In this document: positions 1 through 12,004 of the stretch, one piece after another | How the letters are laid out: every line of letters starts with the position of its first letter | Numbering within the stretch: the first letter of the stretch is position 1 | Assembly: GCA_030220185.1 (NCBI GenBank) | Contig: JASPKZ010001233.1 | Span: 1,542,001-1,606,000, forward strand | Source: Diploptera punctata | Taxonomy: Eukaryota > Arthropoda > Insecta > Blattodea > Blaberidae | Length of the DNA: 64,000 nucleotides | Reading direction: 5' to 3' | Program-made: the position numbers and the translations under genes | Notes under the pieces: model-generated | The model's database searches: none | What the model saw: only the letters and a program-made list of their open reading frames with translations | Told to the model about the DNA's origin: nothing

Positions 1-264
1 GTTTCATACTTCCACATTATGTACGCAACAAGGAAAGTTAGCGAGGGCCAGCAAATAATTTCGAGACTAGTAATGTAGGCTACTTACATCCCGAATTACA
101 ATTTCGTTCACTCCTGTACTAATAATTATGTTTAATTTTTATATTTCGTGTGAATTTATATCTTGGTTTGAATTTGCAATTGTTTATTGTTGCCTGAATT
201 AGTGGCAGACATTTTAAATAACAGTTTCAGACTGCATATTAATTACATATTATATGATTAATAA

Positions 265-596
265 GTCCACCGCTGTGGTCTCGAGGTAGCGTGCTGCCTT
301 GTCACGCAGCGGGCCCGGGTTCGATCCCCGGTCGGGGCAGTTTTTCTGGGTGAGGTTTTTTATCGGGATTTTTCCTCACCTGTAAGACAAATGTCAGGAA
401 AACTTTAAGGCCCAAACGGTCCCCGAAATCATATGGTCATCATCATCATCACCCTTATCATCATCATCCTTCACCGGTGTGGAAAACAACGGGAAGCTAC
501 CACACCATCAATTCCCTAGTAAAGCTGCAAAGCATAGCATGAAGATGCTATGATTGCAGTGAAAGACCTGCCCTCGGGCAGAATTACTATGGATGG
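265..596 (+). mobile_element. SINE family B, body type 1, with 11-bp target duplication
   Basis: A tRNA-like head (A-box-like tggtctcgaggtagcgtgc, B box gggttcgatcc) is followed by a body with 'gtaagacaaatgtcagg', an ATC-rich stretch and 'ctgccctcgggcagaatta'. The element is flanked by a perfect direct repeat ATGATTAATAA (254-264 and 597-607), so these limits are firm. The same head occurs at 21730, 51868 and 58705 (plus) and at 13605, 15360, 34840, 42355 and 52945 (minus), some with a different 3' body. Confidence 0.85.
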
Positions 597-722
597 ATGA
601 TTAATAAAATTGTGATTAGAGGAAGCGGCGAATGCTGCGGTTCATTTTGTATTACCAGTGAAGTCGAAAAATAGATATGAAAAAGTATACCGAATATTTA
701 AGAATGTATTACTCAACAATAG

Positions 723-1131
723 TCGGCCGCGGTGGACTAGTGGTTATCCACCTTGCCTCTGGTTCCGAGGGTCGCGGGTTCAAACCCGGCCGGGGTCGAT
801 GGATTTTTTAGGATGGAAAAATCCAAGGAGCAAGTCCTCCGGGAGGGACTTTAAGCCGTGGGTCCCGAGTCTGAAGATTTTCAGGCTCGTAAAAAATCCT
901 TAAGCCTGAATGAAAAGGCCTCTAAGCAAAATTTACCGAAATTTCCCTTCGTAGTACTACCTTGGTTTCCTAGATGTCAGTATGAGGCGGAACGCTGACC
1001 ACAGACCACTCAAAATGACATCTATACGAAAACAAGTGTAACAAAATTAGTATGGTTCAAATTCTTCCCTGTAGGGGGAGAGCGCCTAAATCTCTGTAAA
1101 GGGAAAATATAGGCTTACAATACAATACAAG
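723..1131 (+). mobile_element. SINE family A inserted in the LINE (13-bp target duplication)
   Basis: The tRNA-derived head has B-box-like sequence ggttcaaacc. The body includes 'ccaaggagcaagtcctccgg' and 'ggcctctaagcaaaatttac', and the tail is (acaat)n. It is bracketed by TACTCAACAATAG (710-722) and TACTCAACATTAG (1132-1144), one mismatch, placing it inside the LINE coding region. Other copies lie at 35350, 49265, 57316, 58062 and 58270. Confidence 0.87.
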
Positions 1132-1151
1132 TACTCAACATTAGAGAAACA

Positions 1152-2114
1152 TTGAAACAAATAAGAAAAATACTAATGAAAAAAGAAATAAATATAGCAA
1201 CAATAACAGAAACAAAAAAGAAACTAAAAGGAACAAAGGACTTACAACACTATACTATGTTGTATAGTGGAGTAGAACAGACAACAAGAGCGCAGTGTGG
1301 AGTAGCAATTTTAATAGATGAAAAATGGAAGAACAAATTGAATAGCTATGAGTTTATAAATGAAAGAATCCTGATAGCCAGATTTAAAATTGAAAGAGGA
1401 TATATGATGATAATTGCTGTGTATGCCCCAGAGGAAGGCAAGAAAGAAGAAACAAAAACATTTTATAAAACATTACAAACATTAGTTGATAAATATACAA
1501 AAGATCATCATTTAATAATAAGTGGAGACTTAAATGCCAGAGTAGGCAATGTCCCTATACCTAATGTAATAGGAAATAATGGAGAAATAACAATAAATGA
1601 AAATGGACAGGATTTGAGACAGTTTTCAGCCTATAATCAATTAAAAATAATGAATACCTATTTCCGAAAAAAGGACATACATAAATATACAAGAAGTGGA
1701 TATAACTCAAGATCAATAATTGACTATTTAATCGTAAACAACAAGCTAGGAGCCTTGGTAAAAGATGTGAGAGTACATAGAGGCAGCGATATATACTCTG
1801 ATCACTATCTCGTGATAAGCAAAATAAACATAATAGCTAAATGGCGGAAAAATAACATAAAGAACAAAAGAAACCAAGAAGAAGTATATAAAATATATTT
1901 ATTACAAGATCAAAGTATTAGACAACATTATGAAAGCAGAATGAATAAATATATATCAGAGATAGCGACGTCAGAAGATATAAATATTGAATGGGAAAAT
2001 ATATCAAATGTAATACATAAAACAGCAAATGAGATATTAGGAAAGAAAAATAGAATAAGGAATAGGAAGGGCTTGAGAACTTGGAATGCGAATATACAAA
2101 ATTGCAGTGAATGA
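1152..2114 (+). pseudogene. LINE AP endonuclease domain
   Basis: About 320 residues of an exonuclease-endonuclease-phosphatase fold. Visible catalytic signatures are TETK near the start, GDLNARVG in the middle (the Asp/Asn pair) and SDHYLV near residue 225 (the catalytic His). In such elements this enzyme nicks target DNA so that reverse transcription can be primed there. The reading frame stops at 2112-2114 and protein similarity continues in another frame at 2111-2404 (linker region). The first Met is arbitrary, because the coding region continues upstream of the SINE insertion. Confidence 0.85.
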
Positions 2115-2372
2115 AAAAACAAAAAGCATATCATACATACTTACGACTGAAAACAGAAGAATCTTATGAAGAATATAAAATGAAAAGGAGAATTGCTAAA
2201 AGCATTATAAGAAAATCCCATCAGGAGTCATGGGATAAATTTATAAGCTCAGTAGAACATGATATGTATGGAAGACAAGAAATAGGTTATAAATTAGTGA
2301 AACATCTAAATCAGACTGAGAAAGATTCTGCCAGATTGAATATAATCCCAGAACAAGAATGGATCCAGCATT

Positions 2373-3269
2373 ATGAAAAAACTTTGGAAAAAGGAGGAAA
2401 TTGAAGGAAAAGAGAACAATGAGGAAGAAATAAAAGTGGAAAATATTGATGTAATAGACATAAATGAATTAGAAATGGCTTTGAAAACCACTAAGAATAG
2501 GAAAGCAACAGGATTAGATAATATAAATATGGAATTAATCAAATATAGTGGAATATTGTGTAAACTACGAATACTTCATCTAATTAATATATGTTGGCAG
2601 ACCTATGGGATTCCAACCACTTGGAAAACAGCAATTGTCAAGAATATATTCAAAAGAGGAGACCGGAGAAATTGCGAGAATTACAGAGGGATTAGCTTAA
2701 TGAATACTGGCTACAAAATATATACGAAAATAATAAATAATAGATTGAGAAACATAACAGAAGTAATAATAAGTGAAAATCAAAGTGGATTCAGAAAGGG
2801 AAGGTCATGTATAGACAATGTCTTTACACTGAAACAACTCATAGAAAAGAGAAGAGAACATAACTTAGAAACTCACATAGGATTTATAGATTTGGATAAG
2901 GCCTTCGATCGAGTAAACAGACAAAAATTATGGGAAATATTACGAATGAAAGGATACCCGCTGTGCCTTGTAGAAACAATAAAGACATTATATGCAGACA
3001 CAAATATAATTATAGATACCGGATTCAAAAGAACAGATGCAATCAAAACAAATACTGGATTACGACAAGGATGTAGTTTATCACCCACTTTGTTTAATAT
3101 ATATATAGACGATATTTTTAATAAATGGAAAGTTTTAGTAAATCCAGGAATAAGAATGGATAATAAAATGTGCATAAATAATCTTTTATTTGCTGACGAT
3201 GTAATCATAATACAGAAAAATGAAGACGACTTACAGAAATCAATGCATGCATTAAATGAAAATATGTAA
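2373..3269 (+). pseudogene. LINE reverse transcriptase domain
   Basis: Contains the ordered motifs of a non-LTR reverse transcriptase: KATGLDNINMELIKY, ENYRGISLMNTGYKIYTKI, ENQSGFRKGRSC, FIDLDKAFDRV (motif A), TGLRQGCSLSPTLFNIYID (motif B) and LLFADDV (motif C, the FADD catalytic pair). The frame breaks at about 3265. The C-terminal part then reads in the frame of 3256-3852, which holds YLGCDV, YGCETWAPVKR and the Arg/Pro-rich GRPRRRW end. Confidence 0.9.
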
Positions 3270-3852
3270 ATTATACGATCTAAAAATTTCTGTAAGGAAA
3301 ACGAAGACCATGGCTTTTAGAGGAAGAGATCCAGTGAGAACCAAAATTATTTTAGAAAATCAAAGTATAGAACAGGTGTCTAGTTTCAAATATTTGGGCT
3401 GTGATGTTGGCTACAATGTGGAAAGAGATATTGACTCCAAAATAAATAAATTTCAGACGGTGTGTGGAACAATACAGAGAACATTCAAAAATAAAATTAG
3501 AAAAGAAACCAAGATAAAAATGTATAATGTTATGGCGGTTCCCACAATATTGTATGGATGTGAAACTTGGGCTCCAGTGAAAAGACAGAAGGATAGAATA
3601 CAGACGGCAGAGATGCGGTTCCTAAGACAAGTAAAAGGATGTACAAGACTTGATAGAATAAGAAATGAGGATATAAGAGAAGAATTGAAAGTACAGCCTT
3701 TGTTGGATAAAGTCACGAATTACAGACAGAAATGGATTGATCACATGGATGGAATGAGCAAGGAGAGATATCCATTGTTAGCCAGAAATTATCAAGCAAG
3801 AGGAAGGCGTGATGTTGGAAGACCTAGAAGACGTTGGGCTGATGCAATATGA
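3256..3852 (+). pseudogene. LINE C-terminal domain
   Basis: About 198 residues follow the RT palm in a shifted frame: 'KYLGCDV', 'ILYGCETWAPVKRQ', 'AEMRFLRQVKGCTRLD', then 'GRRDVGRPRRRWADAI'. This thumb/C-terminal module recurs as isolated 3' fragments throughout the window, so it is the best reference for recognising them. The original coding end is near 3852, and the trinucleotide tail follows within 40 nt. Confidence 0.85.
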
Positions 3853-4044
3853 AGTCGGAACGGGCAATTGCCTAATCCTTGGAGTGATGATGATGATGAT
3901 GACTAATGAAAATCAACCAATTTTTGTGGCTAATGTTAATAGGCCTAATTGTAACAACTGTTCAATCACTATAAATTTGAATTATCAAAGTGAGAAATAA
4001 ACGTGATACAATAAAATTGTATTATTAATTAACTCTATTAAGTT

Positions 4045-4150
4045 TCAACCTGCAGGAAGAAGAAGACCAGGACGTCCACTCAAAAGACTTTTGGATGGTG
4101 TTTCTCTTGAGGCCGAAACAGGTCAACAAATGGCCTAAATTCGTGAATGT
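4045..4150 (+). mobile_element. LINE 3' fragment with (atg)n tail
   Basis: The plus frame reads AGRRRPGRPLKRLLDGVSLE, the conserved C-terminal end of a LINE, followed by 'actatgatgatgatgatga'. It is a severely 5'-truncated copy. Confidence 0.65.
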
Positions 4151-4387
4151 ACTATGATGATGATGATGAAGTTTCTTCCCTAGGGAAGTAAGTTGAGCAG
4201 ATACATGCCATTATCGATGGATACCAAGGCCCCTCTGGCAAATTCAACTTACTTCCCTTAAAACAGAATGAGAATTAGGCCATTATTAGTATAGGAGTGA
4301 ACAAAAATATTTATTTAACTTTCAAGAGGACGTTTTCCAAGTCTTGTAGCCTACTAGACACTTAATCAAATAGTTTTTTTTTTATAA

Positions 4388-4690
4388 AAAGTAAAGTGAT
4401 CCCACAACAGGCCCAGAGGCCCTTGGGGTAGTAGGAGGTTAAGGCTCCCACTTTTTGTAGACAATCGGCATTTGATGTCAGCCGGGTTGTCAGCCCTGCG
4501 TGACGGCCGCTTTTACCCCCAGAACAAGCGTCTGGTACTCATTTCAGTTAGAGGCTGAGTCGACCCCAGGGCCATAATGCCGCCAGAGGGTTTGGGTCAG
4601 TTTAAAAATCCTGACCCCAACGGGACTTGAACCCTCGACCCTCCGGCTTGTAGCTCAGTGCCTTAACCACTATGCTACAGCTTGCCCCCA
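4388..4690 (-). mobile_element. SINE family C
   Basis: On the minus strand the head reads as a tRNA (gtggttaaggc A box, gggttcaagtcc B box). The body includes 'gagtcgaccccagggccat' and 'gccgggttgtcagccctgcg' (plus strand). Near-identical copies lie at 20767-21062 and 59844-60144, a truncated plus copy at 31538, and fragments at 10418 and 32235. Confidence 0.82.
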
Positions 4691-5216
4691 CAGAGTCTTT
4701 AAAACTATTCAGTTTTATGTGGGTCATTCTTAATGCCTTTTTATTTTTTCTCTCTTGAAGTTAAAAAACAACTTCCCACAATGCAGTTTCTCTTCCTTTC
4801 GTAGGAATCTGACTGAATCGATTTCTCCCGCTTAAAACTTGAAGTCATGGATGTACTTAAGAATTTTCCAACCCACTTACTGTTTAAAGGTTATCTTGCA
4901 AATAAGTAAATGAAGTACTGATACAGCAGTCGGTGTACAGTTTCTTGCGGACAGCCACAAGCAGGTCTCTTCTCCCACGAAGATCACATGACGCGTGATG
5001 AAATTATACATACATTACGTCACACTGATTATACTCAAGTTTACAATTAGTTTAAGTACTTACTAAGTTTAATGTAACTGTTACGGTCTTGCCCCGTTAT
5101 GATTAGTGTCCGGAATATTTATGGCAAAATGCCAATTTTTATTGATGGTCATCTGAAAAGGTGTAAGACGTGTGCAGGCATTATTAGGGTAAGCATTTTT
5201 AGAAGCTAAAATTATA

Positions 5217-5955
5217 TGAGGGGTTCAGAGCAAAAGTGGACCAAGACCATACTATACTCTTTTCAGAAAAACTGATATAAAGTTAAATAAATACATTTTA
5301 TTGCAGATGAAGTAGCAGTAGTCCTGGTCACTCTACTGTGAAGCATAGGGCCTTGATAAATACTCTGTTGTTTGCCAATGCCTTAATTTCATTCCAACTC
5401 ATCCCTACGTATTCAGCTTCATCCCTGATGATATTAATCCATGTTGCCCTAGGTCTTTCTCTTCGCCTTCTCAATCCTTGGGGGTTCCAAGCAAATGCAA
5501 TTTTTGTGATGTTATCATTCTCTCTCCTTAACACATCACCAACCCATTTAAATTTTCTAAATTTGATTTCTTTACAAATTTAATTTTGATTCATTCTTCT
5601 CCAAAGTTCTTTATTTGTTATAATCTCTGGTCACCATTTACTCAAGATATTTCTCAGGCAACAACTTACAAAGATTTGCAATTTCTTTCCTATTTGTTTT
5701 GTAGTCTTCCAAGTTTCACAGCCGAATAATACAATTTATTTCACATTTGATTTAAATAATCTTAGTTTAAGTCTTAAGGTAATTGCAGATGAGGAATTAA
5801 AACATTATTATTTTACAGTGAAAAATAAAAATAAAATACAATACTTGGTTCACCACTCTTAAGAATTATTGATATTTTTAATACAAATTATCATACAACT
5901 AGGGTCTTCTTTTCTCTTTTTTTGGACTTAGTCCGTTTTTGCTCTGAACACCTCA
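5217..5955. mobile_element. TIR element (tgaggggttcagagcaaaa) enclosing a LINE remnant
   Basis: Left end tgaggggttcagagcaaaag (5217-5236) and right end, read on the minus strand, tgaggtgttcagagcaaaaa (to 5955) form inverted repeats of about 25-30 bp with TATA on both outer sides. The interior, read on the minus strand (about 5320-5765), encodes a LINE C-terminus including LRRRRERPRATW and 'LFGCETWKTTKQ'. A related terminal sequence is at about 40750-40785. A TA target site would fit a Tc1/mariner-type element, but the class is not established. Confidence 0.5.
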
Positions 5956-6819
5956 TATATATATATGCGCATTAAAAGCTCAAAAATATTTGCCAAAAAG
6001 TTGAAACATATTTTCCAAAAGTTAAAAATATTTTCTTTCGGTTTCACACAATCAAACACATTAAAATAAGATGTAGGGCCTACTCATCCATAATAATTAA
6101 TGTTTTTGATTCTGAAAAGTTCAGTTTTGTTGATGCCTTCACAAACATTTTATTCCATTCTACACCGAACTGTCTACATTGGGGAATGGGGAGGGGGAGT
6201 TATGTTAGTGACCACGTGAAAATTCGTCAGAAATGTGTAAATTCATAAAACCAAAATGAAATAAATTGAAAACATAAAACATTTAGGCCTAATTAAAAAG
6301 GTTAAATTTGTGTTCATAATATTTATGATTAATTGATGTGTACATTTTTCTGGAATAAAACTGTGAACAAGTCGAAAAGTGATAAAAATGTACGTTTTAA
6401 AGAGTATATTTAAAAATAAATCGAAAAAGTATGGTGTTATGTGAAGTAATATTATTTTATATATCTGTTCTGGAAATATCGAAATATCGTGTAGAACAAT
6501 GAACTTAATTTGGATTGCCCATCTACACACAAGAAAAATATTTCCCTATTTAGATAAAAATTCACTCCCTGCAAATGATATTCAAGAGCTATCAAAGACA
6601 TTCGAAATAATATTAATAGATAGATATACTATGTTGTAGATTAGATTAGTTAGGTCCTTGGCTATTTAATTATCATGTTGCCGTGTTTTTAATAAGTTGT
6701 CTATTCTGTTTTAGCAAAGGTAATAGACCTGTCCCAACGACAATTTGGTATATTTTAGATTATTTTAATATCAATTTACCATGTAATATTCAGAAAATTT
6801 CTGAATGTTTGAAAAAAAC
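5956..6819. other. No gene recognised
   Basis: AT-rich sequence with no recognisable repeat or coding signal. A short (ta)n run lies at 5953-5964. Confidence 0.6.
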
Positions 6820-7410
6820 ATCATCATCTTCTTTCACGGATTAGGTCTCTACCTGTTCCGATCTCACATTTGTTCAGTCCAGTGTTTTCTTGGTCTTGCT
6901 GCCGATCTCGTCCTCCAGAATGCCGTGTTTGTTATCCTATCCTCTTTGGATCCTTTGGTATCCTAGGGGAAGGTAGAGGTAGCACCTTTGTTAGGTGTAA
7001 GACCCAACACTGGTCCTCATCAACCCAGGGTTAAGTGGAGGAAATATGCAAGACCTTTATCTCTAATGAAGCTATAACCAAGACCGTCCGTAGTGATGAA
7101 TAGGTAGTCCTGCATAACTGAATACGGCGGATTTAGACATGGCTATCGATAAAAAGCCCCAACACACTTTACCCTAAATGTGAGTATTGGTAAGGGCGTA
7201 GGAGAAGAAAAACTCCGAAAATAACCCCGGGAAGAGGACTCTCGTCAGCCGAGGAAAAGGCAACCTTCTAAAGGAAACGGACCTCAACAGAAGACCTCCG
7301 GTCCTCCAGGTTGGGGATTGTATGTCGGGCTGGAAATCCACCACGTAAAAAGATCTTGGTCAGCAATCACACATCGGGCGGAATTACAAGACGACGACTT
7401 GGATTATGTA
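6820..7410. repeat. Unclassified repeat, two parts in opposite orientation
   Basis: The first part (6830-6960, 'cctgttccgatctcac') reads in the same direction as 28975-29090. The second part (6965-7400) is the reverse complement of about 29200-29570 (shared 'aaggtagaggtagcacctttgtt' region). The two halves are therefore inverted relative to the continuous copy at 28945. No protein is visible. Confidence 0.6.
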
Positions 7411-7794
7411 AAATGGACATATATACATGGCTGAGATAATTATTTGCATACACTACAATATTTTTATTTGAATTTATCTAGACTGATACTGAAACTCTAA
7501 ATAAGTTGTTTTCAATTGATTGAAGAAATAAGTTTTAATACCCATTGTGTTGCAATTTTAACTTACTGAGCATAAAACCCCGTTCTCCAACCATAACATA
7601 TTCAGCATTGCAGTACTCTGCCTACATACCGGTAGGGCAAATACGGAAATTCCCTGTGTTAGATTAAATCCACATAACAGCTGTTTTTCTTTATAACGAC
7701 TTAAACAAACTGAATCATTTCTAGATTTTCTTCCTCTCAATCACAAATTGCATGAACTATTTTGTTTTATTCGTTAAGTTATCCGTCCATCCAT
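7411..7794. other. No gene recognised
   Basis: AT-rich DNA without identified repeats or coding signal. Confidence 0.5.
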
Positions 7795-8560
7795 CTATTG
7801 GCTGATTGGGTCAAATTCGAGCTTTGGCCTCCCTTAACTTCTGCCTCCTATCATTTCTATTTCGCACGTCAAGCCTCCAGTTGCGACAATTAAGTAGGTT
7901 TGCAGCATCTTCCTTAATACCATCCTTCCATCGTTTTTTTGTCTTCCAACTCGTCTATTCCCCATAAAACTTGCTATAAGCCCTTTTTTTTTTTTTTGTG
8001 ATTGGTCTGTTGAGAGCCTTTGTACATGACCAGACCATTCCAATTTATTTAATTTAATAAAAGAGATAAAGTCAGGTTCATTGTATTTGTCGCATAATTC
8101 TTTGTTGTATCGTATTCTCCACCGCCATTACTATTTATCGGTCCAAACATTTTCCTGAGTACTTTTTTGTTTTCAAAATTATTTAGGGGTACCCGATATC
8201 TTTTAGTGAGGCTCCATATCTCACTACCGTAAGTCAAAACTGTTTTTATTACAACTTTATATAGCCTTATTTTAGTTGTTGAATGTGTGTTGTTACTCTT
8301 CATTATTTTATGAAGTGAGTAATAAGCTTTGTTGGCCAGTTTGTCTTCTTCGTATTTCAATGTGTTGGTCGTTATTATCTGTAATACATGAGCCAAGATA
8401 GTTAACATTTTTCACAATGTTAAAACCTAATTCTTTTATACTATTAGATTGTTGTTTTGTCATTGGTTTAACACTTGTCTGTATTATAACTTGTGTTTTA
8501 TGTATGTTGATTTCTAGGCCTATATCTTCTGTGGCTGCTTTAAATTCTTTATACAATTAT
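7795..8560 (-). pseudogene. LINE C-terminal fragment (decayed)
   Basis: The minus strand carries, in successive broken frames, 'GLEINIHKTQVIIQ', 'VNYLGSCI', 'VLTYGSEIWSLTKR' and 'MEWSGHVQRLS', the post-catalytic part of a LINE RT and its C-terminus. The family differs from the LINE at 640-3906. Several frameshifts and a poly-T run at about 7984-7998 show decay. Confidence 0.75.
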
Positions 8561-9236
8561 TCTTGAATGACTTTGTTATTTCTGCTATTCGTTGAGTTAT
8601 GGCATTTCAAAAATTATAGTTTAATTTGACGCACACTGTATTTTGAATATATATAATTTCATTGTAATGTCACAGATGAATGATTAAACTTTCTACTATA
8701 TTGAAATTGTATAGAAGTGCCACTTTTATATTTCCTGTAAGAAATTTGAAGTTGAAGGAATGATAAATGGCTGATAGATTGGAAATAGGAATGCAGAGAA
8801 GTGGAGCTGTTTGTGTTATCACCAGAGTTTAGAACTAGGTCGCGCCTCACTATCACTTCCTACAGTATGTAACTGTCACTTCAGTATTACTACAAAAACC
8901 AGACTTCAGTCGCCTGCTGCCGTCTACATGGGTCCGATTCAGAACACGTTATGCTTTATCAAACTACTGTATAAACTATCGTTTAATTTTTCTCTCGCTT
9001 TTAATAAAATTATATATAAAAGAGGAGATTCTTGAGCAAATGGCAATCTGCAGCAATTCGAAAAAAAAAAATAAACTGTTGTGGCCAAATTCCATTTCAA
9101 GGACCCTATTTACGACCACAAAGAATATAACTTAATAAAAAATGGACTGTAATCATAAAGGCAAATTTAAGCAAAAAACTAAATAATAAAATGTATTTAT
9201 ATAACTTCGCACGAAATCACATTTTCACAATAATTT
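8561..9236. other. No gene recognised
   Basis: AT-rich; a poly-A stretch lies at 9061-9070. The only small ORFs are of chance-like composition. Confidence 0.5.
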
Positions 9237-10320
9237 AGTTTCACTGTAAGTTCTTTATCATAAGTAATGGCATTAGTGATTTCCAATTTATCTAGAGGAT
9301 TTAGAAATCGAGTGGAATTTGTTACGACTATTTAACGAATACAATTAAGCTGTTTACTCACAAAGCATTATTTAAATATAGTTATTTTAAAATATTTTTC
9401 TCCATGGTATCTTTACCTTGTCGTGGTGGAGTGGCTTGCGTGCTTAAATGATCCTGAGAGCTATGCTGGCGGTAGCATTGCTGCCGATAGGGTTACCCAT
9501 GCCGGACTGGTCGAAGGTGATAAGCCAGACGAAAAAAGTACCTTGGGCGAAAGAGTGACGATCTTTCACCGTAAAAATACAACCGTCAAGAAATGCGGAC
9601 ATGGGTTCAACTGGGGTAAAATTTTCCGGAGGTCAAATAGTCCCCCATTCGGTTCTCCGGGCGGGGACTACTTCAGGGAACCCATACAGGGAATGATTGG
9701 AAAGCATTAGCTCGGGATAGGGATGTATGGAGGGCTTATGTCCGCGCGGCCATGAACCTGCGGGTTCGATAGTGCCAGTGAGTAAAGTAAGTATTTTTAA
9801 ATATTTATATATTTAATGTAAACGGCGATGTTTGAAAACAAATGAGAAATGTTTGGTAATGTTTCATTTGTTCATCACTGCAACTTGATCATACTATTTA
9901 TTGCCAAATAGGATCGCAATATTTTAAGAATGCACCCTAGTGGAGAAAAATGAAACACATCAAATTGTATATTATGACCAACATGATAGATTTAATTGTT
10001 TTTTTAGGAAACAACTCAGTAAAGTAATTATTTAAAAGCACAATTATTGAACACACAATTATCAAATGTGTAGTTCAAAGGAATCTATTCATTATTTGCT
10101 ATATTCTACGTATTTGTGAGAGAGTCAGTCACTGCAAAATAATGCTCTGACCTGTTCAGAATATTAAAAATGAGGAGCTCTCTTTATTTTGGTGATTAAA
10201 ATTTGATAATTATCGAGGTGAAACACGACTGAGATTGGTTGTAAAAAATGCATTGAAATGTGATTGGTCACTGACTCCCATTTGGGGCATAAGTTAAACT
10301 AATTCTAATGAAAATGACAC
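9237..10320. repeat. Medium-copy interspersed repeat, copy 1 (interrupted)
   Basis: Shares long segments with 53890-54620, 53210-53560 and 52820-52935: 'aatgccacgagtgatttcc' (divergent here), 'atgtaaacggcgatgtttg', 'gcaccctagtggagaaa', 'tgggtcactgactcccattt'-like and 'tttggggcat'. This copy is split by the insertion at 9398-9791. No coding capacity is seen; it is probably a non-autonomous transposon. Confidence 0.7.
9398..9791 (+). mobile_element. Internally deleted LINE derivative with 15-bp target duplication
   Basis: Joins a LINE-5'-like segment ('accttgtcgtggtggagtgg') to the 3' end typical of the LINE at 44406-45994 ('gcgcggccatgaacctgcgg', 'gatagtgccagtgagtaaag'). Flanks are TATTTTAAAATATTT (9383-9397) and TATTTTTAAATATTT (9792-9806). 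The paralogous sequence at about 54018-54050 lacks the insertion, which confirms the boundaries. Confidence 0.8.
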
Positions 10321-10883
10321 TGTACAATAATCGAAGAACTATAAAAAATGTACACTTTTTGTTGCAGTATGTTAATAAAGACCTGATATGTAGATACAGA
10401 GTATAATTATACTACTACAGGACTTAGGAGGCCCTTGGGGGATTAAGAGATTAAGGCTCGCACCTTTCATGCACCACGAGAAGTCAGAGCCCTGTCCATT
10501 TAACATCGGCCTCTTTTCACATCTACTTAGCACTTATTAATAGTCCTGGTTTGAACTATTGCTGTTGTTTAAATTTTAGCTATTGTAATATCTAGGTAGT
10601 TTATTGCAACTTGCATTTGTTGTAAACTTATTATTGCAAATTTTATTTAACCTGGTTATAAAGTAAAGCTATTATTTTTATTGGGAATGAACCCATGTTG
10701 TATAACGCAAAATACATAGAGGCATTTCTTTGACTCCATATTTCCCTCATTTCTTGGCTATGGCCTTTCTTTCTTTCTTCTGTCCAAATTGTTCGAGTTT
10801 TTTTCTTGGGTTTGTCCTCTTGGTCAACCCACCACTTGCGCAGCTCAATTTTAAAGATATCTCTGTTTATGATATCTTCTTGA
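10321..10883. other. Mostly unassigned; SINE C body fragment at 10418-10500
   Basis: The piece at 10418-10500 ('aggcccttgggggattaag') matches the 3' body of SINE C on the minus strand. The rest shows nothing recognisable apart from weak minus-strand LINE-like sequence at about 10730-10880. Confidence 0.5.
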
Positions 10884-10918
<35 letters not shown>

Positions 10919-10919
10919 T
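10884..10919. repeat. (ATT)n microsatellite
   Basis: About 12 ATT units. Such tracts follow or precede several LINE tails in this window and probably grew from them. Confidence 0.9.
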
Positions 10920-10929
10920 ACTATTAACT

Positions 10930-11155
10930 AGCCATGTCAAAAGAATGCCAGAGCAAAGATTGCCTAAAATTGTTATGGAATGGATCCCAATGGAAAGGAG
11001 GAAGGGAGAAAGACCGAAGAAAACTTGGATAGAAGAGATACAAGCGTCTATGAATATCAGAGGATTGGAGGAAGATCAATGGATGGACAGAGAGTAATGG
11101 CGTTTGGTTTCCGGAAGACGGCGGCAGCTGCCATGATACCGGATGATGATGATTA
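10930..11155 (+). mobile_element. LINE 3' fragment
   Basis: The plus frame reads 'VKRMPEQRLPKIVMEW', 'RPKKTWIEEI' and 'MDREEWR'-like sequence, the far C-terminus of a LINE, ending in 'ggatgatgatgatt'. It abuts a minus-strand fragment of a different LINE at 11160. Confidence 0.7.
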
Positions 11156-11159
11156 ACTA

Positions 11160-11585
11160 AGAAAATGGACATAAGCTCTCCATACATCCCTGTCCTGACT
11201 TAATGCTTTCCAATCGTCCCCTGTATAAACTACTTCCCTCTAATCATGATTAATGTTATTCTCCCACCCCATTCTTGGTCTACCAACTGGGCGCTTTCCC
11301 TCTGGTTTTCCTATAAGAAGCTTCCATGCACCTCTTACACCCCCCATACGTGCCATATCTCCTGCCTATCGCAGTCTACGAGACAAAATTGTTCTTATAT
11401 CTAGCTTCCTATACCTACATATCATGTAGCTCACTATTATGTAGTTTTCTTCATTCGCCTGTCTGTTCATCTCTTTTTGGCCCAAAAATTTTCCTAAGAA
11501 CCTTATTCTCAAATACTTCTAATTTTCTTTCCTCCCTTAAAGTAAGAGTTCATATTTCGCATACATATAGGCCTAATATATTATT
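11160..11585 (-). mobile_element. Dominant LINE family, 3' fragment
   Basis: Closely matches the 3' part of the copy at 44406-44860 ('ggacataagctctccatac', 'cattcttggtctaccaactg'). It is truncated at both ends and carries indels. Confidence 0.8.
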
Positions 11586-11589
11586 GTTG

Positions 11590-11695
<106 letters not shown>

Positions 11696-11880
11696 GAAAG
11701 ATTACCAAAAAAATTATTGGAATGGACACCATCAGGAAGGAGAAGGAAAGGACGACCAAATCTCACTTGGATCCAAGGGATTAGAGAAACTTTGAAGGAT
11801 GGGAAGTAGAGGAAGAAATGTGTTATAATAGAGACGAATGGAGAAAAATTATAAAGCGAAATTGAAGACAAATCAACATT
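11696..11880 (+). mobile_element. LINE 3' fragment
   Basis: The plus strand reads 'LPKKLLEWTPSGRRRKGRP' and 'LTWIQGIRET', then a shifted 'RDEWRKI', a C-terminal LINE remnant. An (ATT)n tract follows at 11908-11945. Confidence 0.7.
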
Positions 11881-11903
11881 GTTAAAACCGCAAATATATA
11901 GGC

Positions 11904-11947
<44 letters not shown>

Positions 11948-12004
11948 AAAATTACTAGTTATAATAAAAGTTTGGGAATTATTAATCAAGTTATGAAACT
12001 TGGC

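Larger units (their letters stand above)
640..3906 (+). mobile_element. Non-LTR retrotransposon (APE endonuclease plus RT), frameshifted, with nested SINE
   Basis: A nearly full coding region of an APE-type LINE. The order is endonuclease, linker, reverse transcriptase and a C-terminal 'GRRDVGRPRRRWADAI' motif, then a (gat)n tail at about 3888-3902. The layout and tail resemble the RTE/BovB group, but the clade is inferred. The element is dead: frame changes occur near 2108, 2390 and 3265. Its 5' part (about 640-722) is split from the rest by the SINE at 723-1131. The 5' limit is uncertain. Confidence 0.85.

Noticed and set aside
10730..10927. Frame ending in poly-Tyr
   Set aside because: C-terminal half is microsatellite; the rest is weakly antisense LINE-like.
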